Below, one piece after another: positions 26,979 to 35,599 of a stretch of DNA of 64,000 bases. Each line of letters starts with the position of its first letter. Within the stretch, counting starts at the first letter, position 1. The position numbers and the translations under genes are program-made. The notes under the pieces are model-generated. The model was not told where the DNA came from and did not search any database. It saw nothing but the letters and a program-made list of their open reading frames with translations. The DNA comes from JAFGPF01 sp964500415 (lineage in GTDB: Bacteria; Chloroflexota; Dehalococcoidia; Dehalococcoidales; RBG-16-60-22), in contig CAZCOB010000003.1 of the NCBI GenBank assembly GCA_964500415.1, positions 1 to 64,000 on the forward strand. The letters are read 5' to 3'.

Positions 26979-27875
26979 ATGATGGGAGAAATGCTGAAAG
27001 ATAGAGTGGCGGTTATTACAGGGGCCGGCAACGGGCTGGGCCGTGCCGAGGCTATGGCTATGGCCGCACAGGGCGCCTGCATCATAGTCAACGACCTGGG
27101 CACTTCCTACGACGGCCAGGGCGCTTCAGGAGACCCGGCTGACCGGGTCGTAGAAGAAATAAAGAATGCCGGCGGCACCGCCATCGCCTGCTATGACAGC
27201 GTGGCTGTAGAAGAAGGGGCAAACAACATCATCCGGACGGCTATCGATAGCTACGGGCGCATTGATATTCTGGTAAATAATGCGGGTATCATACGCAACC
27301 ACCCGGTCTATGAAACCCCCACGGAAGACTGGGAGGCAATGGTCAGGACACACCTGTACGGCACTTTTTACTGCACCCGCGCCGCCACCGTCATCATGAA
27401 ACGGCAGGGCTTCGGCAGGATTATCAACACCTCTTCTCACATAGGGCTGGGTTTTCAGGGGCAATCTACCTACTCCGCGGTTAAGGAAGGGATAGTAGGA
27501 TTTTCACGGTCGGTAGCGCGAGACATGGCCGGTTACGGAGTCACCTGCAACGTAATCCGCCCCATAGCTGCCTGGCGCGGCGCCAGTGTAAGGAACGAAC
27601 TGGTGGATATAAATCGCCCGGAAGATGTGGCAACCCTGGTAGTCTACCTGGCCAGCGAGTCGGCCGACCATATCAACGGGTGTATCTTTGAGGTCTGGCA
27701 TGGGCATGTAGGCATATTCGCAGATCCGCCGCCCGTGGCGCAGACACTCTGGAAAGACGGCCGCTGGACCCCCGAAGAACTCGCGAAGACTATGCCGGAG
27801 ACATTAACGAGAGGTAAATCACGCGAAGAGTTGCCCGAAACACTCCCGGTATTTTTCAGACGGCCGAAGGAATGA
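26979..27875 (+). CDS. Short-chain dehydrogenase/reductase
   Basis: A 298-residue SDR. The cofactor motif is TGAGNGLGRAEA, NNAG follows, and the catalytic Ser is in TSSHIG and Tyr/Lys in YSAVKEG. The sequence resembles the dehydrogenase part of multifunctional beta-oxidation enzymes (NDLGTSYDGQGAS insertion after beta2). The substrate may be a 3-hydroxyacyl-CoA, but this is not proven. ATG occurs at 26979 and 26982; AAGGAGA fits the second better. The gene is divergent from the HD regulator, with a 219-base spacer in which I see no other feature. Confidence 0.9.
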   Translation: MMGEMLKDRVAVITGAGNGLGRAEAMAMAAQGACIIVNDLGTSYDGQGASGDPADRVVEEIKNAGGTAIACYDSVAVEEGANNIIRTAIDSYGRIDILVNNAGIIRNHPVYETPTEDWEAMVRTHLYGTFYCTRAATVIMKRQGFGRIINTSSHIGLGFQGQSTYSAVKEGIVGFSRSVARDMAGYGVTCNVIRPIAAWRGASVRNELVDINRPEDVATLVVYLASESADHINGCIFEVWHGHVGIFADPPPVAQTLWKDGRWTPEELAKTMPETLTRGKSREELPETLPVFFRRPKE

Positions 27876-27930
27876 AAAATATCTTAACGCCTAACCATCC
27901 CCGGTAAACTCCGGGCACCGCTTTATACTG

Positions 27931-28509
27931 CTATTTCAACTCCACTGAGCCGAGCCGACTGTAAACAGGTCCTTCCCTGGTTAGCTGGCTCTTCATGAGA
28001 TGAACCGTTGTTACGTTCAGTACACAACCAGTATCAACAGAGATTCTCTCGATAAGTCGACCGAGGTCCTGCCGTTCTTCCGGTCTGGCACGGTCGCGGA
28101 CACGTCCGATGGTAAGATGGGGCGTGAATGAACGGGACTCAGCCGCGAATCCCAGCGGTCTAAGACCGGCCTCAATGTTTTTATGCAGTCGGCCAAGACT
28201 CCCCACATCACCAGTAATACCCACCCAGACAACCTGGACACGCCTTACGTTGGGGAAAACCCCAAGTCGGCTTATCTCAAGTTTAAACGGGGGTACACCA
28301 CGCGCAGCTTCTTCCAGCACGGCGCTTATTTTACTGGTGATGTTAGTGTCAATATTGCCGAGGAACTTGAGCGTCAGGTGAATACTGCCAAGGTCGACCC
28401 ATCTTACCGGTGTCAGGCTCCCCTCTCTGAGCCTGCCCTGAAGACGGGCAAGCGCCTGCTTCACTTCTCCGGGGAGTTCGATGGCAATAAAAGAGCGTAT
28501 TTGTTCCAT
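27931..28509 (-). CDS. thpR: RNA 2',3'-cyclic phosphodiesterase
   Basis: A 192-residue LigT/2H phosphoesterase. The two HxT motifs are IHLTLKFLG (about 46) and PHLTIGRV (about 128). The MEQIRSFIAIELPGEV start is typical. It hydrolyses 2',3'-cyclic phosphate at RNA or tRNA-fragment ends. It follows the amidohydrolase gene by eight bases and is probably co-transcribed with it. Confidence 0.92.
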   Translation of the reverse strand: MEQIRSFIAIELPGEVKQALARLQGRLREGSLTPVRWVDLGSIHLTLKFLGNIDTNITSKISAVLEEAARGVPPFKLEISRLGVFPNVRRVQVVWVGITGDVGSLGRLHKNIEAGLRPLGFAAESRSFTPHLTIGRVRDRARPEERQDLGRLIERISVDTGCVLNVTTVHLMKSQLTREGPVYSRLGSVELK

Positions 28510-28517
28510 AGTCCATA

Positions 28518-29360
28518 CTATATACCGAGCAGCCGACGCGCGTTGCCGGATAAAATTAAATTTCTTTCTTCTTCCGGTAGACCCGCATTACCGATTTCAT
28601 TAAGAAGCCGGCCCTGCGGCATAACCGGATAATCACTACCGAAGAGAATCCTGTCCGCACCAACAAGCTGGCAGACCTGACGGTATATCTCGGGGCGGTA
28701 CAGGAAAGGCGATGCAGCCGTATCGAAATAAACATTTTCCATCACCTGACGCACTTCCGGCATCAGGTTATAGAAAGGCAGGCCACCACCCCAGTGGGCG
28801 CAGACTACAGGTAAATCGGGGGAGTTGACAATGAATTTATATAATAATTCTGGGGTAGCCGCCCCCTTACCGGGATAGAGATGACCTGCCGGCTCCGAAG
28901 AATGTGTCAGCAGAATTAGATTGTGCTTCCGTAACACATCGATAAATGGCTCCATGACCTCTTTCCGGGTAAAGTCTTCCTCTCTGGTATCCGGCCGCAG
29001 CTCTCCTACCCCTCTGATACCCCCACGGACACAGCGCTCGATTTCTGCCAGAGAAGCATCATCGACATACGAACTTACGGCACAGAATCCGATTAACCGC
29101 TTCGGGTAGCGTGCCAGCGACTCCAGAATGTAGTCATTGGTCTCCACGCACAGTTCATGCGTGCTCCAGTCGTAATTGACGATAACAGCAACATCGACCT
29201 CGTCCCTATCCATGCTCTCGACGAGGTCTTCGGCAGTAGCAATCCTGACTTTCTCACCGGAGTATATCTGGGCGAAAGCTGCGTCTCTTTCCACATAACG
29301 TCTGCGGTTCTCTTTTATGCGTGGCGGCAGCGCATGCGTGTGGAAATCTATTTTCATCAT
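28518..29360 (-). CDS. Amidohydrolase family (metal-dependent TIM barrel)
   Basis: A 280-residue amidohydrolase_2 protein with all the usual metal ligands: DFHTHALPP at the N-terminus, LLTHSSEP and VCAHWGGGLPFY, and the Asp in ILFGSDYPV. This contrasts with the broken and Tyr-bearing relative at 5100-6113. The family includes decarboxylases and hydrolases; the substrate is unknown. ATG occurs at 29360 and 29357, and a TTG at 29363 is also open; none has a clear ribosome site. Confidence 0.88.
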   Translation of the reverse strand: MMKIDFHTHALPPRIKENRRRYVERDAAFAQIYSGEKVRIATAEDLVESMDRDEVDVAVIVNYDWSTHELCVETNDYILESLARYPKRLIGFCAVSSYVDDASLAEIERCVRGGIRGVGELRPDTREEDFTRKEVMEPFIDVLRKHNLILLTHSSEPAGHLYPGKGAATPELLYKFIVNSPDLPVVCAHWGGGLPFYNLMPEVRQVMENVYFDTAASPFLYRPEIYRQVCQLVGADRILFGSDYPVMPQGRLLNEIGNAGLPEEERNLILSGNARRLLGI

Positions 29361-29404
29361 CAAACCACAGGCCAGCAGTCAAAGTCAGCCGTTGCAGATT
29401 ACTT

Positions 29405-30088
29405 TTAACTCCCCGGTGCCGCTTCAGCCGAAGGTTTCCCCTTTGCTTCTTCAGCCGCTGCACCCTCTTCGACCTCACCCTCGACTTCAGCTTCTTCTTC
29501 CTCGGCTACCTCTTCCTCTTCCACCCTGACCTGAACTTCCGTAACCTTTACTACCAGTTGCTCAGGGTCGGCGTGAACGGTAATATCCGGGTCAAGTACT
29601 ATATCCTTGACATTAATAGCCTGTTCCAGCTCTTCCAGAATACTGATATCTATCTCTATCTGCGGCGGAACCATGGCGGGTAGACATTCGATGCTCAACT
29701 CGGTAATACCGCGAGACAACATACGTCCCTTCCCCTTCATCACCGGTGCTTCGCCCACCAGGACAATGGGCACATCTACGGCCATCTTTTCTTCCATTTT
29801 TACCTGGTAAAAATCGATATGCAATAGCTGCTTACCGAGAACATCCCGCTGAATTTCGCGGACGAATACGCCTTTCGGCTGCTTTTCTCCTTCGATACTA
29901 AGACTGATAATACGGGTCTCACCCGCATGAGCCACGACCTTCATAAGCTCGGTGGCATTACACTGCAGGGCCTGAGACTCTATATTATGTCCGAAAAGAT
30001 GGGCCGGGGTTATCCCCTGCCGGCGTAAAAACCGGTTCCTCTTCCCGAACACATTCCTCTTAAAGGCATTCAATTTCAGTTCTTCCAT
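29405..30088 (-). CDS. rplY: Ribosomal protein bL25, CTC form
   Basis: A 227-residue 50S subunit protein that binds 5S rRNA. The N-terminal bL25 domain (1-95) begins MEELKLNAFKRNVFGKRNRF. The TL5/CTC beta domain follows (VDVPIVLVGEAP, ELSIECLPAMVPPQIEIDIS). The last 45 residues are an acidic Glu/Ala tail of low complexity. The tail is longer than in Bacillus CTC. The ATG has AGGGGG upstream. Confidence 0.95.
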   Translation of the reverse strand: MEELKLNAFKRNVFGKRNRFLRRQGITPAHLFGHNIESQALQCNATELMKVVAHAGETRIISLSIEGEKQPKGVFVREIQRDVLGKQLLHIDFYQVKMEEKMAVDVPIVLVGEAPVMKGKGRMLSRGITELSIECLPAMVPPQIEIDISILEELEQAINVKDIVLDPDITVHADPEQLVVKVTEVQVRVEEEEVAEEEEAEVEGEVEEGAAAEEAKGKPSAEAAPGS

Positions 30089-30160
30089 GTGTTTTCCCCC
30101 TTCATCCTGTCAATTTAATCATATTCAGGCGTAAAAATCAATTTTTACGAACGAACTCAA

Positions 30161-30190
30161 TTGAAACATCATCGTTACTGATGCTATAAT
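30161..30190 (+). promoter_or_regulatory. Promoter of the methyltransferase gene
   Basis: TTGAAA (30161-30166), 18 bases, then TATAAT (30185-30190) with TG one base before it. This is the best complete sigma70-type promoter on the plus strand in the window. The start is predicted near 30197, about 37 bases before the ATG. Confidence 0.7.
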
Positions 30191-30233
30191 GCTACGTAAT
30201 ATTTCCGCCTGACTGATAAAACGGGCCTACAAA

Positions 30234-31016
30234 ATGAGTATTAAAAGAAACAATGAAGTAAGAGACATCTGGAACACCAACGCCGCTTACTGGGATAAGC
30301 GCATGGGAGAAGGTAACGATTTCCACAAATTGCTCATCGAACCGAATCAAATCGAGTTATTGAATATACGGAAGGGGGATTTGATTTTAGATATTGCCTG
30401 CGGTAACGGGCAGTTCACCCGGAGAATGACCGAACTGGGAGCCAGAGTAACCGCCATCGACTTTTCAGACGAGTTTATCAACATCGCCCGGTCGAAACCG
30501 CTGGCTGATAAAATAGACTATCGAGTAATCGATGTTACCGACAAGGTCGCCCTCAATAAACTTGAAGGATGTACTTTCGATGCCGTCGTCTGCACCATGG
30601 CGCTCATGGACATTGAGAACATCGAACTATTAATCGGTTTTTTACCGGAAATATTAAAGAACAACGGTAAATTCATATTTTCCATATTACACCCCTGCTT
30701 TAATTCGGGAGAAGCAAGTCAGGTTAATGAGTATACCGATTTCGGTGGTAAAATAATAAACAACTATTACGTGAAAATAAGTAATTACCTGATATCGCAG
30801 CCAATCAAGGGCATCGGCATGGTAGGACAACCGAAACCGCAGTACTATTTCCACCGCCCCCTGAGCGAAATACTGAACCTGTGCTTTAAGAATAATTTTT
30901 ACATGGACGGCATAAGAGAACCCTCTTTCAAAGACATTGAAAAGCAGAGTACCTGGGGTAATGTGTTTAAAAATAATCCACCGGCGATTGTCTGCGGCTT
31001 CAAACTAATGAAATAA
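30234..31016 (+). CDS. SAM-dependent methyltransferase, class I
   Basis: A 260-residue methyltransferase. The SAM motif is ILDIACGNGQFTRRM (about 50-64), acidic D in ATAIDFSDEF-like TAIDFSDE after beta2, and motif IV AVVCTMALMDI. The C-terminal half has the HRPLSE element seen in UbiE-like small-molecule methyltransferases. The substrate is unknown. It stands alone, with its own promoter, before the transketolase pair. Confidence 0.88.
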   Translation: MSIKRNNEVRDIWNTNAAYWDKRMGEGNDFHKLLIEPNQIELLNIRKGDLILDIACGNGQFTRRMTELGARVTAIDFSDEFINIARSKPLADKIDYRVIDVTDKVALNKLEGCTFDAVVCTMALMDIENIELLIGFLPEILKNNGKFIFSILHPCFNSGEASQVNEYTDFGGKIINNYYVKISNYLISQPIKGIGMVGQPKPQYYFHRPLSEILNLCFKNNFYMDGIREPSFKDIEKQSTWGNVFKNNPPAIVCGFKLMK

Positions 31017-31031
31017 TACGGGAAACTCCTG

Positions 31032-31061
31032 TAGACTTAACATTTCCCGTTATAGTATAAT
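31032..31061 (+). promoter_or_regulatory. Promoter of the transketolase operon
   Basis: TAGACT (31032-31037), 18 bases, then TATAAT (31056-31061). The start is predicted near 31068, only about three bases before GTG 31071, so the first gene would be nearly leaderless. Confidence 0.55.
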
Positions 31062-31070
31062 GATATCGCT

Positions 31071-31952
31071 GTGACGACACCGTCTAATGCCAATAAATCA
31101 TCATCGGGGACCTCGGCTGATAATGTAAAAGCCGGGGTTTTTTCTTCAAATGAAGACCTTACCGCCGTCGCTAAAAGGCTGCGCCGCCACATTGTTACGA
31201 TGATTGCCGGAGCCGGCAGCGGCCATCCCGGCGGCTCGCTATCGGCGGTGGAAATCGCCACCGCTCTCTTCTGGAAGATAATGCGCCACAAGCCGTCCGA
31301 CCCGCACTGGCGAGACAGGGACAGGTTTATCCTTAGCAAGGGCCATGCCGCTCCCCTGTTGTATGCGGTACTGGCTGAATGGGATTACTTCCCGTTAAGC
31401 GAACTGGCCAGCCTGAGGCAGCTTGACAGTCGTTTGCAGGGCCACGCCGACCGTACTGCTACACCTGGCGTTGAAATGTCGTCGGGGAGTCTGGGGCAGG
31501 GCCTATCCTTCGCCATTGGCGTGGCGCTGGCGGGTCGTTTAAACGCTCAACGCTACCGCGTCTATACTCTGCTCAGCGACGGCGAGTGCGACGAGGGGCA
31601 GACCTGGGAAGCCGCTATGGCCGCCGCCCAGTTCAAGCTGGATAACCTCACCGCCATTGTAGACAATAACGGCATACAGTTGAGCGGCTTTAACCGCGAT
31701 ATCATGAACATCGACCCCCTGAACAAAAAGTGGGCGGCCTTCGGGTGGCACGTAACCGATGTCGACGGCCACGATTTAAACCAGCTTCTCGACGCCCTGG
31801 ATAGGGCGAAAGAAGTCAAAGGCCAGCCCGCCGTCATCATCGCCCATACCGTTAAAGGCAAGGGAGTCAGCTTCATGGAGAACAACGTGGACTTTCATGG
31901 CAAAGCACCCAGCGCCGAACAACTGGAAATAGCCCTCAAGGAGCTTGCGTAA
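31071..31952 (+). CDS. Transketolase, N-terminal subunit
   Basis: A 293-residue thiamine diphosphate-binding half of transketolase. GSGHPGGSLSAVEIATALF, KGHAAPLLYAVL and the ThDP motif DGECDEGQTWEAAM to VDNNGIQLSG are all present. The partner is encoded two bases downstream, so the enzyme is a two-gene heteromer, a form found in archaea and many anaerobes. It works in the non-oxidative pentose phosphate pathway. The first 27 residues (Ser/Asn-rich) are not conserved and are encoded across a terminator-like hairpin at 31111-31143. There is no in-frame ATG near the conserved start, so GTG 31071 is kept. Confidence 0.93.
   Translation: MTTPSNANKSSSGTSADNVKAGVFSSNEDLTAVAKRLRRHIVTMIAGAGSGHPGGSLSAVEIATALFWKIMRHKPSDPHWRDRDRFILSKGHAAPLLYAVLAEWDYFPLSELASLRQLDSRLQGHADRTATPGVEMSSGSLGQGLSFAIGVALAGRLNAQRYRVYTLLSDGECDEGQTWEAAMAAAQFKLDNLTAIVDNNGIQLSGFNRDIMNIDPLNKKWAAFGWHVTDVDGHDLNQLLDALDRAKEVKGQPAVIIAHTVKGKGVSFMENNVDFHGKAPSAEQLEIALKELA
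31111..31143 (+). terminator. Terminator-like hairpin inside the 5' coding end of transketolase
   Basis: CCTCGGCT (31111-31118) pairs with AGCCGGGG (31130-31137) over eight base pairs with one G-U, followed directly by six T residues. It has every mark of an intrinsic terminator but lies in frame within codons 14-25. It may act as an attenuator when translation of the near-leaderless message is poor, or it may be chance. Confidence 0.45.
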
Positions 31953-31954
31953 TC

Positions 31955-32896
31955 GTGGCCGGGGAAGTTTCTCTGCGGGATACCTACGGTAAAACACTGG
32001 TAGAACTGGGTAAGAAAAACCGGGATATCGTCGTACTGGATGCCGACCTGAGTCCATCGACGATGACTAAATACTTCGCCGCCGAGTTCCCAGACAGGTT
32101 TTTCGAAGTCGGCATCGCCGAGCAGAACATGATAGGCATCGCCTCCGGACTGGCCGCCTCCGGCAAGATACCCTTCGCCAGTACCTTCGCCGTCTTTGCC
32201 CCCGGGCGCTGCTTCGACCAGATTCGAGTATCGGTAGCGCAGGCGAGGCTCAACGTTAAAATAGTATCGACTCATGCCGGTGTGACCGTCGGCGAGGACG
32301 GCGCCTCCCACCAGGCGCTGGAAGACCTGGCTCTCACCTGCTCCTTGCCCGGCTTTACCGTTATCGTCCCCGCGGACGCCATCGAGACCGCCCGGGTAAT
32401 AGAAGCCGTGGCCGGACACATCGGACCCTGCTACGTCCGTCTGCCCCGGGCTAAATTGCCCAATGTAAACAAAACCGGCTACCGATTTGAAATCGGCAGG
32501 GCGGTTACCTTGAGACCAGGCAAGGACGTTTCTGTGATTGCTATCGGCGTGATGGTATCCAAGGCGCTGGAGGCCGCCGACATACTGGCTGAGGAAGGTA
32601 TCGACTGCCGGGTGCTCAACATATCCACTCTCAAGCCGATAGATGAAGCAGCTATCGTTGAAGCCGCCGGTGAGACCGGGGCTATCGTTACCGCCGAGGA
32701 GCACCAGGAGCACGGCGGTCTCGGCAGTACGGTAGCGCGAGTTATAGCTAAACACCACCCGGTGCCTATGGAATTCGTAGCTATCAAGGACGTTTTCGGC
32801 ATGTCTGGCACACCGGAGGAGCTGCTGGAAAATTACGGCCTGACCGCGCCGGATATCGTCAAGGCTGTCCGTGAGGCGATAAGGAGAAAGCGTTAG
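31955..32896 (+). CDS. Transketolase, C-terminal subunit
   Basis: A 313-residue pyrimidine-binding half of transketolase. The catalytic Glu is in GIAEQNMIGIASGL, the substrate part in SVAQARLNVKIVSTHAG, and the C-terminal regulatory-like fold starts at about 185. It starts at GTG two bases after the partner's stop. Its TAG overlaps the stop of the convergent deaminase gene by four bases. Confidence 0.93.
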   Translation: MAGEVSLRDTYGKTLVELGKKNRDIVVLDADLSPSTMTKYFAAEFPDRFFEVGIAEQNMIGIASGLAASGKIPFASTFAVFAPGRCFDQIRVSVAQARLNVKIVSTHAGVTVGEDGASHQALEDLALTCSLPGFTVIVPADAIETARVIEAVAGHIGPCYVRLPRAKLPNVNKTGYRFEIGRAVTLRPGKDVSVIAIGVMVSKALEAADILAEEGIDCRVLNISTLKPIDEAAIVEAAGETGAIVTAEEHQEHGGLGSTVARVIAKHHPVPMEFVAIKDVFGMSGTPEELLENYGLTAPDIVKAVREAIRRKR

Positions 32897-33378
32897 TCCA
32901 GGTAAGTTATTTCCGACGGCGGCCTGTCCTTTATGTCGACCTCGATTCCCGCCTCATGGAAAAGCTCGATAAACCTGTCATCATTATACTTCCCGAAGCT
33001 GACAAATCGCTTTATCCTGGCGTTGACCAGCATCTTGGCGCAGAGCACACAGGGCGTGTGCGTACAGTAAACGGTACTCCCTTCTAGGCTGACCCCGTGA
33101 AGTCCCGCCTGGACAATAACGTTCTGCTCGGCGTGGATGGCGCGGCAAATTTCCTGCCTTGTCCCCGACTCTATCCCCAGTTCGTCGCGCAGGCAGCCGA
33201 GTTCCAGGCAGTCTTTCGCCCCGGCGGGCGCCCCGTTATAGCCGGTGGCCAGGATATGCTTATCCCTTACGGCAATGGCGCCCATGTGGTGACGGCGGCA
33301 GGTGGACTGCTCCGCTACCACTGAAGCTATTTTCAGGAAATATTCGTCTTTTCCCGGCCTCTTCAGTATATCTTTCAT
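32893..33378 (-). CDS. dCMP deaminase family, zinc-dependent
   Basis: A 161-residue cytidine/deoxycytidylate deaminase fold. The zinc site is HAEQN (catalytic Glu) and PCVLCAKM. ATGYNGAPAGAKDC is the usual phosphate-contact stretch. It converts dCMP to dUMP for thymidylate supply; a ComEB-like role is also given in the family. Its start overlaps the stop of the kinase gene by four bases, so they are co-transcribed. Confidence 0.92.
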   Translation of the reverse strand: MKDILKRPGKDEYFLKIASVVAEQSTCRRHHMGAIAVRDKHILATGYNGAPAGAKDCLELGCLRDELGIESGTRQEICRAIHAEQNVIVQAGLHGVSLEGSTVYCTHTPCVLCAKMLVNARIKRFVSFGKYNDDRFIELFHEAGIEVDIKDRPPSEITYLD

Positions 33379-33917
33379 TTCAGTCTACCGATAATCCTCT
33401 CTACTTGCCGCCTGAGTTCGACCAGTGTTGCATCGTTCAGGACGGTGAAATCGGCCATAGCAATCGGCCCGCCTTTATTCAGGTTCTTGATTTCGGCGCT
33501 GTCGCGGTTGGCGGCTTCCTGCGGCGTTAGCGGACGAATCTCGCGATTCTCCAGGCGGTCATATCTATCCTGCGGCGACGACCATACTGCCACTACGATG
33601 AAATCATCCCTGTAATGTCCCTTAAGAAAGATGTATTCCTCCCAGGAATAAAGCCCATCGACTACCACATTTAGATTCTTCAGCGCGGCATCGATACGGG
33701 GCAGGCTCAGCTTGGCGTAGGCGTCCATGCCGTATTTTTTCCTGAGCGACTCCCTGGCCTGCCGCTCGTTCTCCTCGTTCAGCTTCAGGCCCTGTTTCCT
33801 GACCTCTTCATCGGTAATATCACCGAACCTGACGGTAGCGAAACCACTTTCGCGGAACATCCCGGCGACCTCCGACTTGCCGGAGCCGGTCATGCCGACG
33901 ATGGAAACGACTTTCAT
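33375..33917 (-). CDS. P-loop nucleotide kinase, dephospho-CoA kinase-like
   Basis: A 180-residue kinase of the UPF0200/dephospho-CoA kinase-like group. The Walker A motif is GMTGSGKS at residues 6-13, FGDITDEEVR follows, and a lid with Arg residues (DRYDRLENREIRPLT) is present. The substrate is not certain. ATG at 33915-33917 is chosen over ATG 33924-33926 because the upstream ATG lies inside the -10 box TATAAT. The start therefore falls at or next to the predicted transcript end. Confidence 0.85.
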   Translation of the reverse strand: MKVVSIVGMTGSGKSEVAGMFRESGFATVRFGDITDEEVRKQGLKLNEENERQARESLRKKYGMDAYAKLSLPRIDAALKNLNVVVDGLYSWEEYIFLKGHYRDDFIVVAVWSSPQDRYDRLENREIRPLTPQEAANRDSAEIKNLNKGGPIAMADFTVLNDATLVELRRQVERIIGRLK

Positions 33918-33924
33918 ATCGTCC

Positions 33925-33954
33925 ATTATAAGCGGTTACCGCTGAAAATAACAA
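33925..33954 (-). promoter_or_regulatory. Promoter of the kinase/deaminase pair
   Basis: On the minus strand TTGTTA (33949-33954), 18 bases, then TATAAT (33925-33930). The predicted start near 33918 falls on the ATG at 33917. It is divergent from the CCA-enzyme promoter 45 bases away. Confidence 0.55.
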
Positions 33955-33974
33955 CGTGATATCTGGACATTTTG

Positions 33975-33983
33975 TGCTATAAT
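33975..33983 (+). promoter_or_regulatory. Extended -10 promoter of the CCA-adding enzyme
   Basis: TG-C-TATAAT ends seven bases before ATG 33991. The predicted start is 33990-33991, so the message is leaderless. No good -35 box. Confidence 0.6.
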
Positions 33984-33990
33984 GTGGAAA

Positions 33991-35253
33991 ATGCCTGAAG
34001 TTATAAATTTGGCCGACCGGATGCAGGAGCAGCTGCCTGCTAACTTAATCGATTTTATCAGGAAAGTCGGGGATGTGGCCCAAAAACGCCAGCAGCGGCT
34101 CTACCTGGTGGGCGGCGCGGTGCGCGACCTTCTCCTGGAGCGGAGCAATTTAGACCTCGATTTAGTGGTCGAGGGGAATGCCATCAAACTGGCGCAGGAG
34201 ATGGCACGGGGCAATCGCGCCGGAGTCACCACCCACCCGCGCTTCGGCACCGCCAAGCTGCAGTGGGGCAACCGGAGCGCCGACATCGCAACCGCCCGCG
34301 CCGAGACCTATTCCCGCCCCGGCGCACTACCCACGGTGAAGCCCGGCACCATCACCGACGACCTCGCCCGCCGCGATTTTACCATCAATGCCATGGCTGT
34401 ACAGCTTAATCCGCTTCATTTCGGCGTACTCATCGACCCTCACGGCGGGAGGCGGGACCTGAAAAAGAAGCTGGTTCGGGTACTGCATGAGAGAAGCTTC
34501 ACTGACGATGCCACCCGCATCTGGCGAGCTATTCGCTACGAGCAGCGGCTGGACTTCCGTATCGAGTCATCGACTCTCAAGCTGTTGAAACGCGATACGG
34601 CCATGCTGGCTACCGTCAGCGGCGACCGTATCCGCCACGAATTAGAAATCGTCCTGAAAGAAGAAACGCCGGAGAAGGCCCTGCACCGTGCCGATGAGCT
34701 CGGTGTGCTTTCGAGGCTGCACCACTCTCTCAGGGGGGACGACTGGCTGGAGAAGACCTTCGCCATGGCACGCGAGCGCTGCCTGCCCGTCGAGCCGCAC
34801 CCGCAGCTTTACCTGACGCTGCTGGCCTACCGCCTGACCGCCGAAGCAATTGAAAATTTCGCCTCGTATCTCCACCTGCCTAAAACATCAGCGCAGGTAT
34901 TAAGAGATACGGCAGTTATTAAGGCTAAAAACAAGGAGCTATCCGCGCCCGGCCTGGCGCCGAGCCTGATTTGTAATTTTTTGCACGGCTACGGCCTGAC
35001 GTCACTTACGGCCAGCGAACTGTGCGCCGACTCCCCCAACGCCGCCGAGCATATCAGTCTTTACCTTAACGTGCTGAGACACATCAACCCCGCCCTCAGC
35101 GGGGAAGACCTGAAAAAGCTGGGCGTCCCGGAAGGCCCGAAAATCAAGGAGGTCCTGCAAGCCCTACGCGAGGCTCGACTTGACGGGAAAATAAGCAGCA
35201 AGTGGGAAGAGGAGGAGATGGTGAGGGGATTAATGGAAAGCTCCAAGCACTAA
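33991..35253 (+). CDS. cca: tRNA nucleotidyltransferase / poly(A) polymerase family
   Basis: A 420-residue class II nucleotidyltransferase. The head domain has YLVGGAVRDLLLERSN and the catalytic LDLDLVVEGNA, then RRDFTINAMAVQ and DPHGGRRDL. The neck has RAIRYEQRLDFRIE. The body is about 150 residues, shorter than in E. coli and without an HD domain. It adds CCA to tRNA 3' ends or is an A-adding relative. The start at ATG 33991 (MPEVINLADR) is preferred; an ATG three codons earlier overlaps the -10 box. It is convergent with the rubrerythrin gene across repeat copy A. Confidence 0.9.
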   Translation: MPEVINLADRMQEQLPANLIDFIRKVGDVAQKRQQRLYLVGGAVRDLLLERSNLDLDLVVEGNAIKLAQEMARGNRAGVTTHPRFGTAKLQWGNRSADIATARAETYSRPGALPTVKPGTITDDLARRDFTINAMAVQLNPLHFGVLIDPHGGRRDLKKKLVRVLHERSFTDDATRIWRAIRYEQRLDFRIESSTLKLLKRDTAMLATVSGDRIRHELEIVLKEETPEKALHRADELGVLSRLHHSLRGDDWLEKTFAMARERCLPVEPHPQLYLTLLAYRLTAEAIENFASYLHLPKTSAQVLRDTAVIKAKNKELSAPGLAPSLICNFLHGYGLTSLTASELCADSPNAAEHISLYLNVLRHINPALSGEDLKKLGVPEGPKIKEVLQALREARLDGKISSKWEEEEMVRGLMESSKH

Positions 35254-35287
35254 ATTCTAAGCACCAAGAACGATGCGGGGTTTTTTA

Positions 35288-35591
35288 TACCTCACCCCCT
35301 TTATCCCCCTCTCCTGGCCAGGCGTTCCGTATGAGAGGGGGATTTTAATTTGAGAGGGGGCTGGCGCCCCCTCTCGCTGCACACTCCCCTTTGGGGTGGG
35401 GGAAAGGAACGGAAATCCCTCTTTAGTCCCCCTTTTTCAAAGGGGGAAACTTAATTCTCCCTCTTGTCCCTCCTTACGAAGGAGGGACGTCAATACCCGA
35501 AAAGGGGTGGGGTAAACCTGCGGGATAAGCAGCGGATGAGCCAAGGGCGGTCTGGGTGGGAAAAGATAAGAAACGAGGGGTGGGGGGGAGT
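35288..35591. repeat. Interspersed intergenic repeat, copy A
   Basis: This copy has a CTCACCCCC lead, a hairpin AGAGGGGGCTGGCGCCCCCTCT near 35363-35384 in two parts, a 98-base block at 35433-35530 nearly identical to 40475-40572, and the tail GGGCGGTCTGGGTGGGAAAA near 35547. It fills the space between the convergent cca and rubrerythrin genes. No protein reading is plausible. Confidence 0.8.
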
Positions 35592-35599
35592 TATACCCC

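Noticed and set aside
30999..31050. Hairpin ACGGGAAA/TTTCCCGT between the methyltransferase and transketolase genes as terminator
   Set aside because: The loop is 17 bases and no T-run follows; it overlaps the transketolase promoter.
35288..35591. CRISPR-like repeats in the intergenic repeat
   Set aside because: Copies are dispersed across the genome, not regularly spaced, and there are no spacers or cas genes.
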